Source of the DNA: Bordetella parapertussis
GTDB taxonomy: Bacteria; Pseudomonadota; Gammaproteobacteria; Burkholderiales; Burkholderiaceae_B
Assembly (NCBI GenBank): GCA_945895265.1
Contig: CAMDEF010000013.1
Location: forward strand, 11,817 to 75,816
Direction: 5' to 3'
Length of the DNA: 64,000 bases
Shown here: one piece after another, positions 44,558 through 52,670 of the stretch
Numbering within the stretch: the stretch's first letter is position 1
Layout of the letters: every line of letters starts with the position of its first letter
Notes under the pieces: model-generated
Database searches by the model: none
Told to the model about the DNA's origin: nothing
Seen by the model: the letters and a program-made list of their open reading frames with translations, nothing else
Position numbers and translations under genes: made by a program

Positions 44558-45721
44558 ATGAAAATTACAGAGATCCGCGAATCCACCCGCCCGATCAAGT
44601 CCAATATCCGTAACGCCTATATTGATTTTTCAAAAATGACCTTGAGCTTGGTTGCCGTTGTCACGGATGTGATCCGAGACGGTAAACCCGTGATTGGCTA
44701 TGGCTTTAACTCAAACGGGCGTTATGGGCAGGGTGCGTTGATGCGCGAGCGGTTTATTCCTCGTGTGCTTGAAGCAAAGTCCGACTCGTTGCTAGATGCG
44801 AAAGGTATGTTGTGTCCGCATAAAGTGTGGGTAACGATGATGAATAACGAAAAGCCTGGCGGTCATGGCGAGCGCTCGGTGGCGGTTGGCACGATTGACA
44901 TGGCCGTTTGGGACGCAGTCGCCAAGATTGAAGGCGTGCCGCTGTATCAACTGTTGGCCGAACGCTATGGCGATGGCAAGCCCAAGCGCGAGGTGTTTGT
45001 CTACGCAGCTGGTGGCTATTACTGGCCCGGACAGGGACTTGAAGGCCTCACGCGCGAGATGCAAAGCTATCTTGATCGTGGGTATTCGGTCGTGAAGAAA
45101 AAAATCGGCGGAGGCTCGTTAGCTGAAGACTGTAAGCGAATTGAAGCAGTATTAAAGTTGCTTGGCCCCGGGCAGAGACTGGCCGTTGATGCGAACGGCC
45201 GCTTTGATTTGAAGACTGCCATAGAGTACGGCAAGGCCTTGGCGCAGTACGATTTATTTTGGTACGAAGAAGCCGGTGATCCGCTTGACTTTGAGTTGCA
45301 GGCAGAGCTAGCCAATCATTATGACAAACCGATGGCCACGGGTGAAAACCTGTTTTCAATGCAAGATGCCCGTAATTTGATTCGCTATGGCGGCATGCGG
45401 CGCGATCGAGACTGGTTGCAATTTGATTGCGCGCTCAGCTATGGCTTGGTTGAATATTTGCGAACTCTTGAGATGCTCAAAGAGTATGACTGGTCGCCCA
45501 AGCGCTGTGTGCCGCATGGCGGTCATCAGATGTCGCTTGCGATTGCCGCGGGTTTGGGTCTTGGGGGCAACGAAAGCTATCCCGACCTCTTTCAACCGTA
45601 TGGCGGGTTTCCGGATGGCGTCAAGGTAGAAAACAGCATTGTGACGTTGCCAGAATTAGTGGGTATTGGATTCGAAGGCAAAGCAGATCTTTACGCTGAG
45701 ATGAAGGCCTTGGCAAGTTAG
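44558..45721 (+). CDS. enolase superfamily dehydratase, D-tartrate dehydratase type
   Basis: This 387-residue enzyme of the mandelate racemase/enolase superfamily has all expected active-site residues: K182 (second lysine of the KxK in VKKKIGG), D211 (VDANGRFD), E237 (YEEAGDP), E263 (GENLFS) and H320 (VPHGGH). Each is offset by two from the residues I recall for D-tartrate dehydratase of Bradyrhizobium (K184, D213, E239, E265, H322). The C-terminal ESYPDLFQPYGGFPDG also fits. It would dehydrate D-tartrate to oxaloacetate. The specificity is inferred from motif agreement, not proven. Confidence 0.88.
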   Translation: MKITEIRESTRPIKSNIRNAYIDFSKMTLSLVAVVTDVIRDGKPVIGYGFNSNGRYGQGALMRERFIPRVLEAKSDSLLDAKGMLCPHKVWVTMMNNEKPGGHGERSVAVGTIDMAVWDAVAKIEGVPLYQLLAERYGDGKPKREVFVYAAGGYYWPGQGLEGLTREMQSYLDRGYSVVKKKIGGGSLAEDCKRIEAVLKLLGPGQRLAVDANGRFDLKTAIEYGKALAQYDLFWYEEAGDPLDFELQAELANHYDKPMATGENLFSMQDARNLIRYGGMRRDRDWLQFDCALSYGLVEYLRTLEMLKEYDWSPKRCVPHGGHQMSLAIAAGLGLGGNESYPDLFQPYGGFPDGVKVENSIVTLPELVGIGFEGKADLYAEMKALAS

Positions 45722-45752
45722 GGCGTACAAACACTGAGCCAACCGCCTAAAA

Positions 45753-46583
45753 TTGCGGGATGAATCGCTCGAAAGTTCATTTGAGCATGAGCAGTTTTAC
45801 GATTCAATCAGTTACGTTCGGGTGATCAATAAAATGGCGATGAGCGGCAGGCAGAACGTGAGTGGTAGCGATCACGTGAATAACAACAAAGCTTACCGGC
45901 TTGCCGTTGCCAGTGTGCTCAATGCACTAAAGCCTCAAACGGTACTGGATATCTGTTGTGGCGACGGTTGGTTGCCCGGCGCACTCGCGCACCCTGCACA
46001 GGTGCATGGAACCGATTTTTACGCAGAGGCGCCTGCGGGCTATGCTCAGTTTCAAGCAGCCGACTTTAACGTGGGTATACCAGAGACCTTCGGACAGTAC
46101 GATGCTGCGGTTTGTTGTGAGGCAATGGGCTATCTGCAAAATCCGGGGCTATTTTTGCAAAGCGTGCGCGCGCATTTGAAGCCTGGTGCAACGTTTGTGT
46201 TATCCCTGCCCAATCCTAACTATGCTGGGGCGCGTCTCAATCACCTCATTCAAGGGTTTCCACGCTCGTACTCTTGGTTTGCGCAAAATACGACAGCCGA
46301 GCCTCACATGCCTTGGCTCACCTTAGGCTTATTTCAACTTTGGTTATTGCTTGGTTTGAATGGCTTCACTGACGTGACTGTGCACGACGTTGACGAAAAA
46401 AAACCCCGACGTCAAGCTGAGAGACTCATTGGTTGGTTAATTAAGGGCTACGCTCGAAAAAAAATTAAATCCGCTCCGTCAGCTGCGGTCGCACAGCTTT
46501 GGCGTCAGGCATTGTCTGATCAGGTGGTGTACGGTCGGCAGTTGGTGGTTTCTGCTAAAGTGGGTATACGGGTTGCGCGCTGA
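45753..46583 (+). CDS. class I SAM-dependent methyltransferase
   Basis: This cytoplasmic methyltransferase-like protein of up to 276 residues has the SAM-binding motif VLDICCGDGW at about residues 64-73 and an acidic loop GTDFYAE after the second strand. FGQYDAAVCCEAMGYL is motif II-like. The C-terminal half has a hydrophobic helix (LGLFQLWLLLGL) followed by a lysine-rich stretch. The start is uncertain: the frame opens with TTG 45753, and ATG 45834 or 45840 would give a shorter protein. The acceptor is unknown. Confidence 0.75.
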   Translation: MRDESLESSFEHEQFYDSISYVRVINKMAMSGRQNVSGSDHVNNNKAYRLAVASVLNALKPQTVLDICCGDGWLPGALAHPAQVHGTDFYAEAPAGYAQFQAADFNVGIPETFGQYDAAVCCEAMGYLQNPGLFLQSVRAHLKPGATFVLSLPNPNYAGARLNHLIQGFPRSYSWFAQNTTAEPHMPWLTLGLFQLWLLLGLNGFTDVTVHDVDEKKPRRQAERLIGWLIKGYARKKIKSAPSAAVAQLWRQALSDQVVYGRQLVVSAKVGIRVAR

Positions 46584-46651
46584 GGTGGATTGACCCCAAG
46601 AGCTTGCATACTGATCCTATTTGCAATACCTATTTTCGATTTAAGCTTTCA

Positions 46652-48034
46652 ATGACAAACACAGCTAACCACTCTGCCGTAGATGTGTCGTTTCCTTTGG
46701 CACAATTTATTCAAAACTGTCGCTGGAGTGATATTCCAGAGGTGGTACGACACGAGGCTAAGCGCTCGTTATTGAATTATTTTTCAACAGCCTTGTCGGC
46801 CTGTTTTGATCCAACGATTGAGCGCGCCGCTCAGGTGTACGGACGCTTTTCAGTTGGTCAACAGGCCACGGTGATCGGACGCGGGCAGCGACTCGACATG
46901 CTGACGGCGGCCGCACTCAACACCATGGCTGCTAACGTGTTTGACTTTGACGACACGCACATTCCAACGATCATTCATCCAACTGCACCGGTGGCACCCG
47001 CTGTGTTTGCCTGGTCTGAAACGCAACGCACGAGTGGCATCGATTTATTACTGAGTTTCATTTTGGGTGTCGAAGCCGAGTGTCGCATTGGCAACGCTGT
47101 GTCGCCAGGGCACTACGCTCGCGGCTGGCATATCACCTCGACGTGCGGCGTCTTTGGCGCTGCTCTGGCGACCGGTAAGTTGCTTGGCTTGACTGCGCGA
47201 CAACTGGTTTGGGCGTTGGGGTCTGCCTCTGCCCAGGCCTCGGGCTTAGTCGAGACGCTTGGCACCATGTCTAAAAGCGTGAGTATGGGTAATGCCTCAC
47301 GTAATGGCATGCTGTCAGCGCTGTTGGCGCAACAAGATTTTGATGGGCCTGCTCACCCACTTGAAGGCGTGCGCGGGTTTTTAAATGTGACCGCTGACGC
47401 ACCCGATTGCCAGAGTATCGTCAGTGGGCTAGGTGAGCGTTGGGAAATTCTCAACAACACCTATAAGCCGTTTCCGTGCGGAGTGGTCTTGAACCCAGTG
47501 CTTGAGGCGTGTTTGGGCTTGTCCACACATCCTGAACTGTTGCAACAAGGCTTGGGTGCGATTGAACGTATCGAATTGATTGGTCATCCCCTGTTGCGAC
47601 AACGCACCGACCGCCCCAACGTGTCGACTGGCAGAGAGTCGCAGGTTAGTGCACAACACGCAGTTGCCGTTGCCTTAACGCGAGGCAAGGCCGGTTTAGC
47701 CGAGTTCAGCGACCTGGCTGTTGCAGATACGACTTTGCGCACCTTGGGTCAAAAACTTTCTTTCATTGACGATGCCTCGTTTGCCGTCGAGGCAGCGACT
47801 GTCAGATTGCATTTGCAGCGCGGTCAGACACTTGAAGTTGCCATCGACATCGCACGCGGGGCTCGAGCCAAGCCGCTTTCGGATCAGGATCTTGAAAACA
47901 AAGTTCGCGCCTTATGCGAGTATGGTGGCTCAGGCTGCGATCCAGAGCCGTTAATCGAGGCGGTCTGGTCAATGGAACGTGCAGTAGATGTCGGGCAACT
48001 GATGCAACGAGTTACCGGACACGCAAAATCTTAA
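46652..48034 (+). CDS. MmgE/PrpD family protein
   Basis: This 460-residue protein is of the 2-methylcitrate dehydratase/MmgE family. The characteristic segment FDFDDTHIPTIIHPTAPV lies near residues 90-107 and GWHITSTCGVFGAALAT near 155-171, followed by a smaller C-terminal lid domain. In this family only some members are methylcitrate dehydratases; others act on different tricarboxylic or hydroxy acids. No prpBC genes are adjacent. ATG 46652 is preferred over an upstream TTG. A Bug receptor gene follows by 22 bases, so uptake and use of an organic acid may be linked. Confidence 0.88.
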   Translation: MTNTANHSAVDVSFPLAQFIQNCRWSDIPEVVRHEAKRSLLNYFSTALSACFDPTIERAAQVYGRFSVGQQATVIGRGQRLDMLTAAALNTMAANVFDFDDTHIPTIIHPTAPVAPAVFAWSETQRTSGIDLLLSFILGVEAECRIGNAVSPGHYARGWHITSTCGVFGAALATGKLLGLTARQLVWALGSASAQASGLVETLGTMSKSVSMGNASRNGMLSALLAQQDFDGPAHPLEGVRGFLNVTADAPDCQSIVSGLGERWEILNNTYKPFPCGVVLNPVLEACLGLSTHPELLQQGLGAIERIELIGHPLLRQRTDRPNVSTGRESQVSAQHAVAVALTRGKAGLAEFSDLAVADTTLRTLGQKLSFIDDASFAVEAATVRLHLQRGQTLEVAIDIARGARAKPLSDQDLENKVRALCEYGGSGCDPEPLIEAVWSMERAVDVGQLMQRVTGHAKS

Positions 48035-48056
48035 CTTGATATGAGAGAGGTCAACC

Positions 48057-49079
48057 ATGCTTAACGTCAGTCGTAGGTTAAAGTTTCCGCAACGCTGGTT
48101 GTCTCGATTGGCGGTGAATGTAGGTGTCATAGGCCTGTTGGTCAGTGCCTTGACGGGTGCGCAAGCGTTCGCCCAGTCTGCTTTCAAGCCAACGGGGCCC
48201 GTTAAAATTGTGGTGATGTTTCCGCCTGGTGGCGGCACCGACGCAGTTGCCCGAATCGTGGGCGAACGATTGACTGACTTATGGCAGCAACAGGTGATCA
48301 TCGAAAATAAGGCCGGGGCGCAAGGCAACATTGGCACAGCCTATGCTTCGAAAGCAACTCCTGATGGTCAAACTTTAATGATCGCGCATCAGGGGGTGAT
48401 GACGGTCAATCCGCACCTCTATAAAGATATGGGTTTTGATGTCAGAAAGGACATTGTCCCGGTTGGGCGACTGACTCAACAGCCGTTTGTGCTTGTGGCG
48501 CACCCCTCGGTACCGGCAAACACACTCAAAGAGCTTGAAGCGCTAGCAAAAAGCCAACCTGGCAAGCTGTCGTATGGCTCGAGTGCTGCTGGCCCTCAAC
48601 TTGCGGTTGAGCTATTCAAGTTCATCACTGGGGCTGATTTATTGCATGTTGCCTACAAGGGCGCAGGCCCCGCGGTGATTGACGTCTTGGCTGGCAATAT
48701 CAACTTGTTGGTCGCAAATCCGACCTCTGTGGCGCAGCATGTTCAGGCAGGTAGACTTCGCGCACTTGTGTTGTTTGGCGCGCAAGGGGTCGGAGTCTTA
48801 CCAAGCGCACCCACTGCAATCGACGCCGGCTATCCTGCGCTGGGCGATATACCTGAGTGGTACGGGTTGGCAGTGCCTGCCTTGACGCCGGTTGCTGTGA
48901 TCACTCAACTCAATAAAGATGTCAACGCAGTACTTGCTGAGGCGTCGGTGCAAAAACGGATCAGTGCCTTGGGTTTGAATGCGTCGCCCAGCACCCCAGC
49001 CGAGTTTTTAGAACAAATCAATCGAGACTATGCTCGCTGGGGGAGTTTGATTCAAAAGGCCGGCATACGGTTTGAGTAA
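48057..49079 (+). CDS. Bug family (TctC) tripartite tricarboxylate receptor, copy 6
   Basis: This periplasmic receptor of 340 residues has a long basic n-region, a hydrophobic core (VGVIGLLVSALTGAQAFA) and the mature motif KIVVMFPPGGGTDAVARIV. VIIENKAGAQGNIGTAYA and VAYKGAGPAVIDVLAGNI follow. GAGAGG lies upstream of the ATG. It directly follows the MmgE/PrpD gene and is probably co-transcribed with it, so its ligand may be the acid handled by that enzyme or a precursor. Confidence 0.92.
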   Translation: MLNVSRRLKFPQRWLSRLAVNVGVIGLLVSALTGAQAFAQSAFKPTGPVKIVVMFPPGGGTDAVARIVGERLTDLWQQQVIIENKAGAQGNIGTAYASKATPDGQTLMIAHQGVMTVNPHLYKDMGFDVRKDIVPVGRLTQQPFVLVAHPSVPANTLKELEALAKSQPGKLSYGSSAAGPQLAVELFKFITGADLLHVAYKGAGPAVIDVLAGNINLLVANPTSVAQHVQAGRLRALVLFGAQGVGVLPSAPTAIDAGYPALGDIPEWYGLAVPALTPVAVITQLNKDVNAVLAEASVQKRISALGLNASPSTPAEFLEQINRDYARWGSLIQKAGIRFE

Positions 49080-49100
49080 CCCGTGAGCCCGGCTCTTGGG

Positions 49101-49328
49101 TTAGCCAATTGCTTGGGATTGGGTGAAAAAGGTTGTTTTAGGCTTGGCGGTTTTCTTTTTGGGTGCTGTGCTTTTTTTAGGAGTTGTCTTCTTTTTCGCT
49201 GCCGTGGTCTTCTTTTTGGGGCTGGTTTGCGCGGACTTAGTTGGGGTTGTTTGTGCGGCGGCGGGTGCAACTTGAGCAAAACCAAACGCAGTGAGCATTA
49301 AAAATACAGCCAGTTTTTTGTTCATCAT
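49101..49328 (-). CDS. small exported lysine-rich protein
   Basis: This 75-residue protein has a clear signal peptide (MNKKLAVFLMLTAFGFAQ, cleavage near APAAAQ) and a mature part made almost only of Lys, Thr, Ala, Pro and Ser in KKK-T/S-A/P repeats, like a histone H1 tail. GAAGGAAAG precedes the two possible start codons (49328, 49325). Such low-complexity basic proteins occur in Burkholderiales and may bind polyanions. No function is known. It lies tail to tail with the Bug gene. Confidence 0.72.
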   Translation of the reverse strand: MMNKKLAVFLMLTAFGFAQVAPAAAQTTPTKSAQTSPKKKTTAAKKKTTPKKSTAPKKKTAKPKTTFFTQSQAIG

Positions 49329-49451
49329 CTTTCCTTCAGATTGCAGGGGTAACCGTTCTCAGTAGGAGTGACTCCACCCTGAGTCTATTTTAGCCTGCTC
49401 AGGCAGAAACACAATTTGCAATCAATCAGTTCTGTTTCAAGGGATTACAAA

Positions 49452-49799
49452 ATGCCTAAAAACTTGAAAAATACCCCTTCAAACGTCGATTTTGATGGGG
49501 TTGTGTTGTTTTTAGCGTTAGGGTTTATTGTTGGTCTGCCTTGTTTTATTGTTGGCACGGCATTGTTTATGTTGGGTTTTTCAACGAACAATCCTGATTT
49601 GGTTAGCATCGCCAGTCTGCTCTATGGCATCGCGGTCTCGGCGCTAGGCGGGAGAATGATTCTGCGTAAATACCCACCACAAACAGAGAGGCAAGCGCTG
49701 TTGCTAGGTGCAGGGGCGTTGGTTGTGAGTGCTGGTTGCTATGGGGTCCTGAATGCAACATTCTGGACGTTTCACCTGCCCAGCGGCTTTGGTGGATAA
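49452..49799 (+). CDS. small membrane protein of unknown function
   Basis: This 115-residue protein shows three or four hydrophobic stretches (GVVLFLALGFIVGLPCFIVG; ALFMLGF; ASLLYGIAVSALGG; ALLLGAGALVVSAGCYGVL), so it is an inner-membrane protein. ATG 49452 has AAGGG upstream, which supports expression. I do not recognise a family. It precedes a Bug receptor gene by about 40 bases on the same strand. That spacing fits an operon, but the protein is far too small to be a TctA-type transporter. Confidence 0.7.
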   Translation: MPKNLKNTPSNVDFDGVVLFLALGFIVGLPCFIVGTALFMLGFSTNNPDLVSIASLLYGIAVSALGGRMILRKYPPQTERQALLLGAGALVVSAGCYGVLNATFWTFHLPSGFGG

Positions 49800-49836
49800 T
49801 TCGATTAAGTTTGATGTTTTCAAAATTGGGATTGAA

Positions 49837-50817
49837 ATGCTGAAGCGGATTTTTTTGGTCGGGCTCGCAAGTTTAGGTGTTTGGTCAAGTTGCGTGGTTG
49901 GTCAGTCAGGTACGACCACACAATGGCCCACGCAGCCGGTTCGCGTGATTGTGCCGTTTCCGGGTGGCGCCAGTACGCTTGATGCTGTGGTGCGTTTGTT
50001 GGTGCCCGAGGTTGCACGCGATTTGGCAGGCTCTGTTTTTGTCGAAAATAAGCCTGGCGCTGGCACTGTCATCGGAGTCGATGCGGTCGCCAAGGCGGGC
50101 GAGCGACACACCTTTGGCGCGGTTGCGAATAGTTTTGCAGTCAACCAGTCGCTGGTTAAAAACTTGCCCTACAACCTAGACACAGATCTAGTACCGGTAG
50201 TCTTACTGGCGCGCACTGCGAACGTTCTTGCGGTTCGGCCTGAGTTGCCGATTCGAAACCTACCCGAGTTAATTGCCTACGCCAAGAAAAACCCGGGCAA
50301 GTTGTCGTACGGCTCGTTTGGTAATGGTACGACGCCGCACTTTGCCGGCGAGATGCTGAAATCCATGACGGGTATTGACATTGTGCATGTGCCTTATAAG
50401 GCTCAAGGGCCCGCGCTCAACGACCTACTAGGGGGTAATATCGATCTGATGTTTGGCAATTTGCCTGACTTTTTGGCACATATCCGTTCGGGTAAGCTCA
50501 GGGCGCTGGGTACGACCTATTTGACTCGCGCTCCCCTAGCCCCTGAGATCCCCACCATTGCTGAACAAGGTTTGCCAACCTTTGAAACCGACTCGTGGTA
50601 CGGGATCATTGCACCTGCTAATACCCCCCAGGTCGTTGTCGAACGGATCAATCGTTCGTTCAATGAGGCTCTGACGCGAGACAGTGTTCGGCAAAATCTG
50701 CGTGAACGCGGCATTGAAATCATCGGTGGCACGCCAGCAGAGTTTGGCCTGCACCTTAAACGCGAAGTCGCCAAGTATGCCGACATCGTAAAAACCGCCA
50801 ATATGAAAATTGACTGA
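49837..50817 (+). CDS. Bug family (TctC) tripartite tricarboxylate receptor, copy 7
   Basis: This periplasmic receptor of 326 residues has a signal peptide (LKRIFLVGLASLGVWSSCVV). Its first ligand loop reads IVPFPGGASTLDAVVRLL, with PGGAST-LD in place of PPGGGTD, so it is a divergent member. VFVENKPGAGTVIG, VPYKAQGPALNDLLGGNI and IPTIAEQGLPT follow. The cysteine in the signal region is not in a clear lipobox. The aspartate dehydrogenase gene starts eight bases after its stop, so the two are co-transcribed. Confidence 0.9.
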   Translation: MLKRIFLVGLASLGVWSSCVVGQSGTTTQWPTQPVRVIVPFPGGASTLDAVVRLLVPEVARDLAGSVFVENKPGAGTVIGVDAVAKAGERHTFGAVANSFAVNQSLVKNLPYNLDTDLVPVVLLARTANVLAVRPELPIRNLPELIAYAKKNPGKLSYGSFGNGTTPHFAGEMLKSMTGIDIVHVPYKAQGPALNDLLGGNIDLMFGNLPDFLAHIRSGKLRALGTTYLTRAPLAPEIPTIAEQGLPTFETDSWYGIIAPANTPQVVVERINRSFNEALTRDSVRQNLRERGIEIIGGTPAEFGLHLKREVAKYADIVKTANMKID

Positions 50818-50825
50818 GCACATTC

Positions 50826-51653
50826 ATGACTAACACTACCAACAAACAACCGTTACGTATTGCTATCGCTGGCTTGGGTGCGATCGGCAAATCCATCGCC
50901 ACGTCTTTAGCCAAAGGCGCGGTACCAGGCGTTGTGCTGACTGCGGTCTCGGCTAAGCATCACGACAAGGCGCAAGCGTTTGTGGCAAGCCTAGGTGTGC
51001 CGGTGAAGGTGCTGACGCTGGCAGAACTTGAGCCCGTGGCAGACTTAGTGATTGAGTGTGCACCGGCAGCGCTCTTGCCCGAAATCGTAGCGCCCTTTTT
51101 AAAGGCAAAAAAACAAGCGATTGTGTTGTCGGTAGGGGCCTTACTGTTTAATCAGAATTTGATTGACATGGCGCAGCAAGAGGGTGGCATCATCCACGTA
51201 CCAACTGGGGCATTGATTGGCTTAGACGCGATGATTGCAGCGGCCGAGGGCAAGATTCATTCGGTAAGGATGGTCACGCGCAAGCCGCCTAATGGGCTTT
51301 CGGGCGCCCCACATTTAATCGAGAACAACATTAGTGTTGAAGGCCTGACTGAGCCTAAAAAAGTGTTCGAAGGTAATGCGCGTGCCGCCGCTAAAGGGTT
51401 TCCGGCAAACTTAAATGTGGTGGTGGCGTTGGCGTTAGCAGGCGTCGGGCCTGAAAATACCTTGCTTGAAATTTGGGCTGATCCAACGGTTGTGCGCAAC
51501 ACTCACAGCATCGTGGTCGACTCAGACTCAGCGAAGTTCACCATGACCATGGAAAACATTCCATCTGAAAACCCCAAAACCGGCCGAATCGTGGCGCAAA
51601 GCGTGATCGCCATGCTGCGCAAAATGCAGGCGAGTTTTAAAGTGGGTACCTAA
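50826..51653 (+). CDS. aspartate dehydrogenase family protein
   Basis: This 275-residue NAD(P)-dependent enzyme of the L-aspartate dehydrogenase family has the Rossmann motif GLGAIG at residues 16-21, the LSVGAL segment at 101-106, the FPANLNVVVALALAG stretch at 192-206, a candidate catalytic H227 in NTHSIVV and the ending NPKTGRIVAQSV at 249-260. The enzyme interconverts aspartate and oxaloacetate with ammonia or makes iminoaspartate for NAD synthesis. No nadA or nadC is nearby. The link to a Bug receptor suggests a catabolic role on an amino-dicarboxylate. Confidence 0.9.
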   Translation: MTNTTNKQPLRIAIAGLGAIGKSIATSLAKGAVPGVVLTAVSAKHHDKAQAFVASLGVPVKVLTLAELEPVADLVIECAPAALLPEIVAPFLKAKKQAIVLSVGALLFNQNLIDMAQQEGGIIHVPTGALIGLDAMIAAAEGKIHSVRMVTRKPPNGLSGAPHLIENNISVEGLTEPKKVFEGNARAAAKGFPANLNVVVALALAGVGPENTLLEIWADPTVVRNTHSIVVDSDSAKFTMTMENIPSENPKTGRIVAQSVIAMLRKMQASFKVGT

Positions 51654-51684
51654 AAGTCACCCCTCAGGCTGCGGCGATTCTAAC

Positions 51685-52572
51685 TTAGGCCGCTTGCGCC
51701 GCAACCGTTTTGCGCGGTAAATCTAACGTGGTCACACGGGTGAGTTCGCGTTTGTACGTTCTGTCGTCAAACGGACGTGCGCGATGCATGGTGGTGCGGT
51801 TGTCCCAGATGACCAGATCGCCTAGCGCCCATTCATGGTGGCCTAAAAACTGAGGGCGCGTTGCGTGCTCGATTAAGTCGCGCAACAGCAAACGCCCCTC
51901 AGGAACTTGCCATCCGATGACGCGCTCGGCGTGTGAGGCAAGATAAAGCGACTTGCGAGGTGAGCCTTCGATCACACGCACCAAGGGGTGCGTCGCCCCA
52001 AGTAACTTGGCTTTTTCTTCTGGCGAAAAATCAAAGCCCATCGTGTGGCGCGAATAGGCAATTGAGTGATGCACGCGCAGATCGGCAATCGTTGCCTTGG
52101 TAGCGTCGTCAAGCGCTTCGTAGGCAGCACGCATGTCAGCAAATTCGGTATCGGCACGCACCGGAGGGATATTGCGCGCATACAGCATTGAGTAACGCCC
52201 TGCGGGGTCTTCAAATGAGGCATCGGTGTGCCAGATGCGATTACTGATCCCGTTCACACGGCGACGGTCTTCGGCGGCCAAGATGTCCCCATCTTGGCCT
52301 ACGTTTGAGATGTCTGTCAGCGCTTCGTTGCCAAAGCGATTTTTGACTAATACCGAAGAAGACGTTTTGGCATGCAGCACGCCGTCGAGGCGTTGGGCAA
52401 AGTCAAGTTGGTCTTGATGAGAAAATTGTTGACCCTTGAATACCAAGACACCAAATTCAGTCATCCCCTCGCGCAGGCGCTCAAGGCTTGCTTCGTCGCT
52501 TACCTGGCGCAAATCAAGCGCACTGACTTCTGCCATAAAGGTCGGGTGAAGCTTTTTGAATGTTATGGTCAT
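51685..52572 (-). CDS. TauD/TfdA family 2-oxoglutarate-dependent dioxygenase
   Basis: This 295-residue non-haem iron dioxygenase has the facial triad H115-x-D117 (in IWHTDASF) and H263 (in TMHRARPF), with arginine R274 or R279 for 2-oxoglutarate binding. The overall pattern matches TfdA-like enzymes that hydroxylate or cleave ethers, sulfonates or halogenated aromatics. ATG 52572 has GAGAGA upstream; a longer frame upstream is not conserved in appearance. It diverges from the D-2-hydroxyacid dehydrogenase gene by about 100 bases. The substrate is unknown. Confidence 0.9.
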   Translation of the reverse strand: MTITFKKLHPTFMAEVSALDLRQVSDEASLERLREGMTEFGVLVFKGQQFSHQDQLDFAQRLDGVLHAKTSSSVLVKNRFGNEALTDISNVGQDGDILAAEDRRRVNGISNRIWHTDASFEDPAGRYSMLYARNIPPVRADTEFADMRAAYEALDDATKATIADLRVHHSIAYSRHTMGFDFSPEEKAKLLGATHPLVRVIEGSPRKSLYLASHAERVIGWQVPEGRLLLRDLIEHATRPQFLGHHEWALGDLVIWDNRTTMHRARPFDDRTYKRELTRVTTLDLPRKTVAAQAA

Positions 52573-52670
52573 GCTTGTGTCTCTCTCGTTATTTTCAGTA
52601 CTCTGAGCGCCTAGCGCCCTGTGTACTGTGATCTCACTAGAATAAATATACTCCTTTAAGACTAAAAACC

